DNA of 7,501 nt from an uncultured Cloacibacillus sp. (lineage in GTDB: Bacteria > Synergistota > Synergistia > Synergistales > Synergistaceae), in the NCBI GenBank assembly GCA_900544635.1, contig UQVV01000086.1:1-7501 (forward strand), given 5' to 3'. Position 1 is the stretch's first letter; each line of letters opens with the position of its first letter. The notes beneath the pieces were generated by a model. The model did no database searches and was not told where the DNA came from. It saw nothing but the letters and a program-made list of their open reading frames with translations. The translations under genes were made by a program, and so were the position numbers. This document shows, piece after piece, positions 6,337 through 7,501 of the stretch.

Positions 6337-7501
6337 ATGCCGCGCGAATTTCGCGATTATATAGAAATCACCAACGCTTACGAAAACAATCTGAAAAACA
6401 TATCGGTGCGGATACCGAAGAAGGCCGTGACGGTCTTCACCGGCGTCTCGGGCTCGGGCAAGTCGTCGCTCTGCCTCGACACGATAGCGGCCGAGTCGCG
6501 GCGCGAGCTGAACGAGACATTCCCGAGCTTCGTGCAGCAGTTTCTGCCGAAGTACGGGCGGCCCGAGGTCGAGCGCATCGCGAACCTTCCCGTCACGATA
6601 GTGATAGACCAGAAGAAGCCCGCCGCGAACACGCGCTCGACGGTCGGCACCTACACGGACATCTACTCGATTCTGCGGTTGCTCTTCTCGCGCGTCGGGC
6701 GGCCCTTCATCGGCTACTCCGACACATTCTCCTTCAACCACCCCGCCGGAAAATGCCCGAGATGCGACGGCCTCGGCGAGGTGACGGAGCTCGACATCCA
6801 CAAGCTTGTGGACTTCGACAAGAGCCTCAACGACGAGGACACGATACATTTCCCGACCTTCGGACGCGGCCTCTGGCGCTGGAAGCGCTACGCCTACAGC
6901 GGACTTTTCGACCTCGACAAGAAAATCAAAGACTACAGCCCCGAGGAGCTGGAGCTCTTCCTCCACTCGCCGCAGATACGGCTCAAGAACCCGCCGTCGA
7001 ACTGGCCCAAGAGCGCGAAGTTCGAGGGGATTTTCCCGCGCATGTACCGCAGCATCATAAATACGAAGGAGGGCGCGCGCTTCAAGCACATCCTCGACAA
7101 TATGGTGACGACCTTCACCTGTCCCGACTGCGGCGGCTCGCGCGTCAACGAGCGTGTGCGCAGCTGCCTCATCAACGGCAGGAACATCGCGGACGTTACG
7201 GCGATGCCGGTGCCCGAGGCGCTCGAGTTCGTAAATTCGATAACGGACCCGATGGCGGCGGACATCAAGCGCGAACTCGGGCGGCGGCTCGGCGCGCTGA
7301 TACAGATAGGGCTCGGCTACCTTTCACTCTCGCGCGGCACGGGGACGCTCTCGGGCGGCGAGGCGCAGCGCATCAAGATAGCGAAGTACATCAACTCGGC
7401 GCTCACGGACATGGCCTACGTCCTCGACGAGCCAAGCGTCGGCCTGCACGCTAAGGACATCGACCTGCTCAAGAAGTCCCTGCGCGCGCTGCGCGACCAC
7501 G
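6337..7501 (+). CDS. UvrA-family ABC ATPase lacking the UvrB-binding domain (UvrA2/DrrC-like), partial
   Basis: The first 388 codons are present and the C-terminal ABC half lies beyond the window. ATG at 6337 has GGAG six bases upstream. Visible elements are Walker A GVSGSGKSS (36-44), the UvrA motif IDQKKPAANTRSTVGTYTDIY (about 90-110), FSFNHPAGKCPRCDGLGE (131-148), CPDCGGSR (262-269), the ABC signature LSGGEAQRIKIAKY (338-351) and Walker B VLDEPSVGLH (362-371). In canonical UvrA more than 100 residues, the UvrB-binding domain and the first CxxC of its zinc module, lie between 'RxGxP' and 'FSFN'. Here only about seven do (119-130). The insertion domain between the two CxxC motifs is kept at about 118 residues. 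UvrA2 and DrrC-type relatives with this trimming bind DNA and are linked to tolerance of DNA-damaging or intercalating compounds. It is therefore probably a DNA-binding ATPase outside the UvrABC pathway. The family is certain and the role inferred. Confidence 0.93.
   Translation, partial: MPREFRDYIEITNAYENNLKNISVRIPKKAVTVFTGVSGSGKSSLCLDTIAAESRRELNETFPSFVQQFLPKYGRPEVERIANLPVTIVIDQKKPAANTRSTVGTYTDIYSILRLLFSRVGRPFIGYSDTFSFNHPAGKCPRCDGLGEVTELDIHKLVDFDKSLNDEDTIHFPTFGRGLWRWKRYAYSGLFDLDKKIKDYSPEELELFLHSPQIRLKNPPSNWPKSAKFEGIFPRMYRSIINTKEGARFKHILDNMVTTFTCPDCGGSRVNERVRSCLINGRNIADVTAMPVPEALEFVNSITDPMAADIKRELGRRLGALIQIGLGYLSLSRGTGTLSGGEAQRIKIAKYINSALTDMAYVLDEPSVGLHAKDIDLLKKSLRALRDH

Noticed and set aside
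6229..7089. A 286-codon minus-strand frame opposite the UvrA-like gene
   Set aside because: The plus strand carries Walker A and the other UvrA motifs in an uninterrupted frame; the minus frame has no recognisable domain.

Overview
The window is a 7.5 kb stretch of an ordinary-looking bacterial chromosome. It is GC-rich in its genes, which lean on GCG, GAG, AAG and CTC codons but also use the Ile codon ATA freely. A TAXI-type TRAP transporter with a fused 4TM/12TM permease, a short Ppx/GppA protein and an anaerobe-like gene set would fit Synergistota (Cloacibacillus/Pyramidobacter-like) or another amino-acid-using anaerobe. That placement is a weak guess from gene content and codon use only.

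Layout: five genes lie on the minus strand and one on the plus strand. From right to left on the minus strand, a TAXI solute receptor (4776-5780) is followed by its fused TRAP permease (2758-4635). The two form an operon with an AT-rich sigma70-like promoter at about 5852-5880, a strong hairpin between the genes at 4733-4757, and a rho-independent terminator at 2697-2731. A second minus-strand operon follows immediately, driven by an extended -10 promoter at 2662-2670: a short Ppx/GppA phosphatase (1704-2636), a LysE/RhtB exporter closest to EamB (1098-1688), and an ankyrin-repeat protein with a SUKH/SMI1-KNR4-like tail (1-1082, C-terminus beyond the window). Both junctions in this operon are 15 bases long. 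In both, a candidate Shine-Dalgarno sequence touches or immediately follows the upstream stop codon.

An AT-rich intergenic stretch (about 30% G+C by hand count over 5881-6240) separates the TRAP operon from a divergent plus-strand gene (6337 to the window end). That gene encodes a UvrA-family ABC ATPase without the UvrB-binding domain and without the first CxxC of the N-terminal zinc module, so it is a UvrA2/DrrC-like paralogue and not the canonical excision-repair UvrA. Its promoter is again a perfect extended -10 (TGaTATAAT) with no recognisable -35 and a GC-rich inverted repeat just upstream.

How the genes work together: the TAXI receptor and permease are one uptake system for a small organic anion or amino acid, probably Na+- or H+-driven. 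The second operon combines stringent-response/polyphosphate metabolism (Ppx/GppA), export of small amino-acid-type metabolites (EamB-like) and an ankyrin/SUKH protein of unknown role; no shared pathway is proven. I did not find a clear new biological system. The items most worth a second look are the ankyrin-SUKH protein, the trimmed UvrA paralogue, the paired competing hairpins at 2677-2725, and the hairpin overlapping an alternative receptor start codon.
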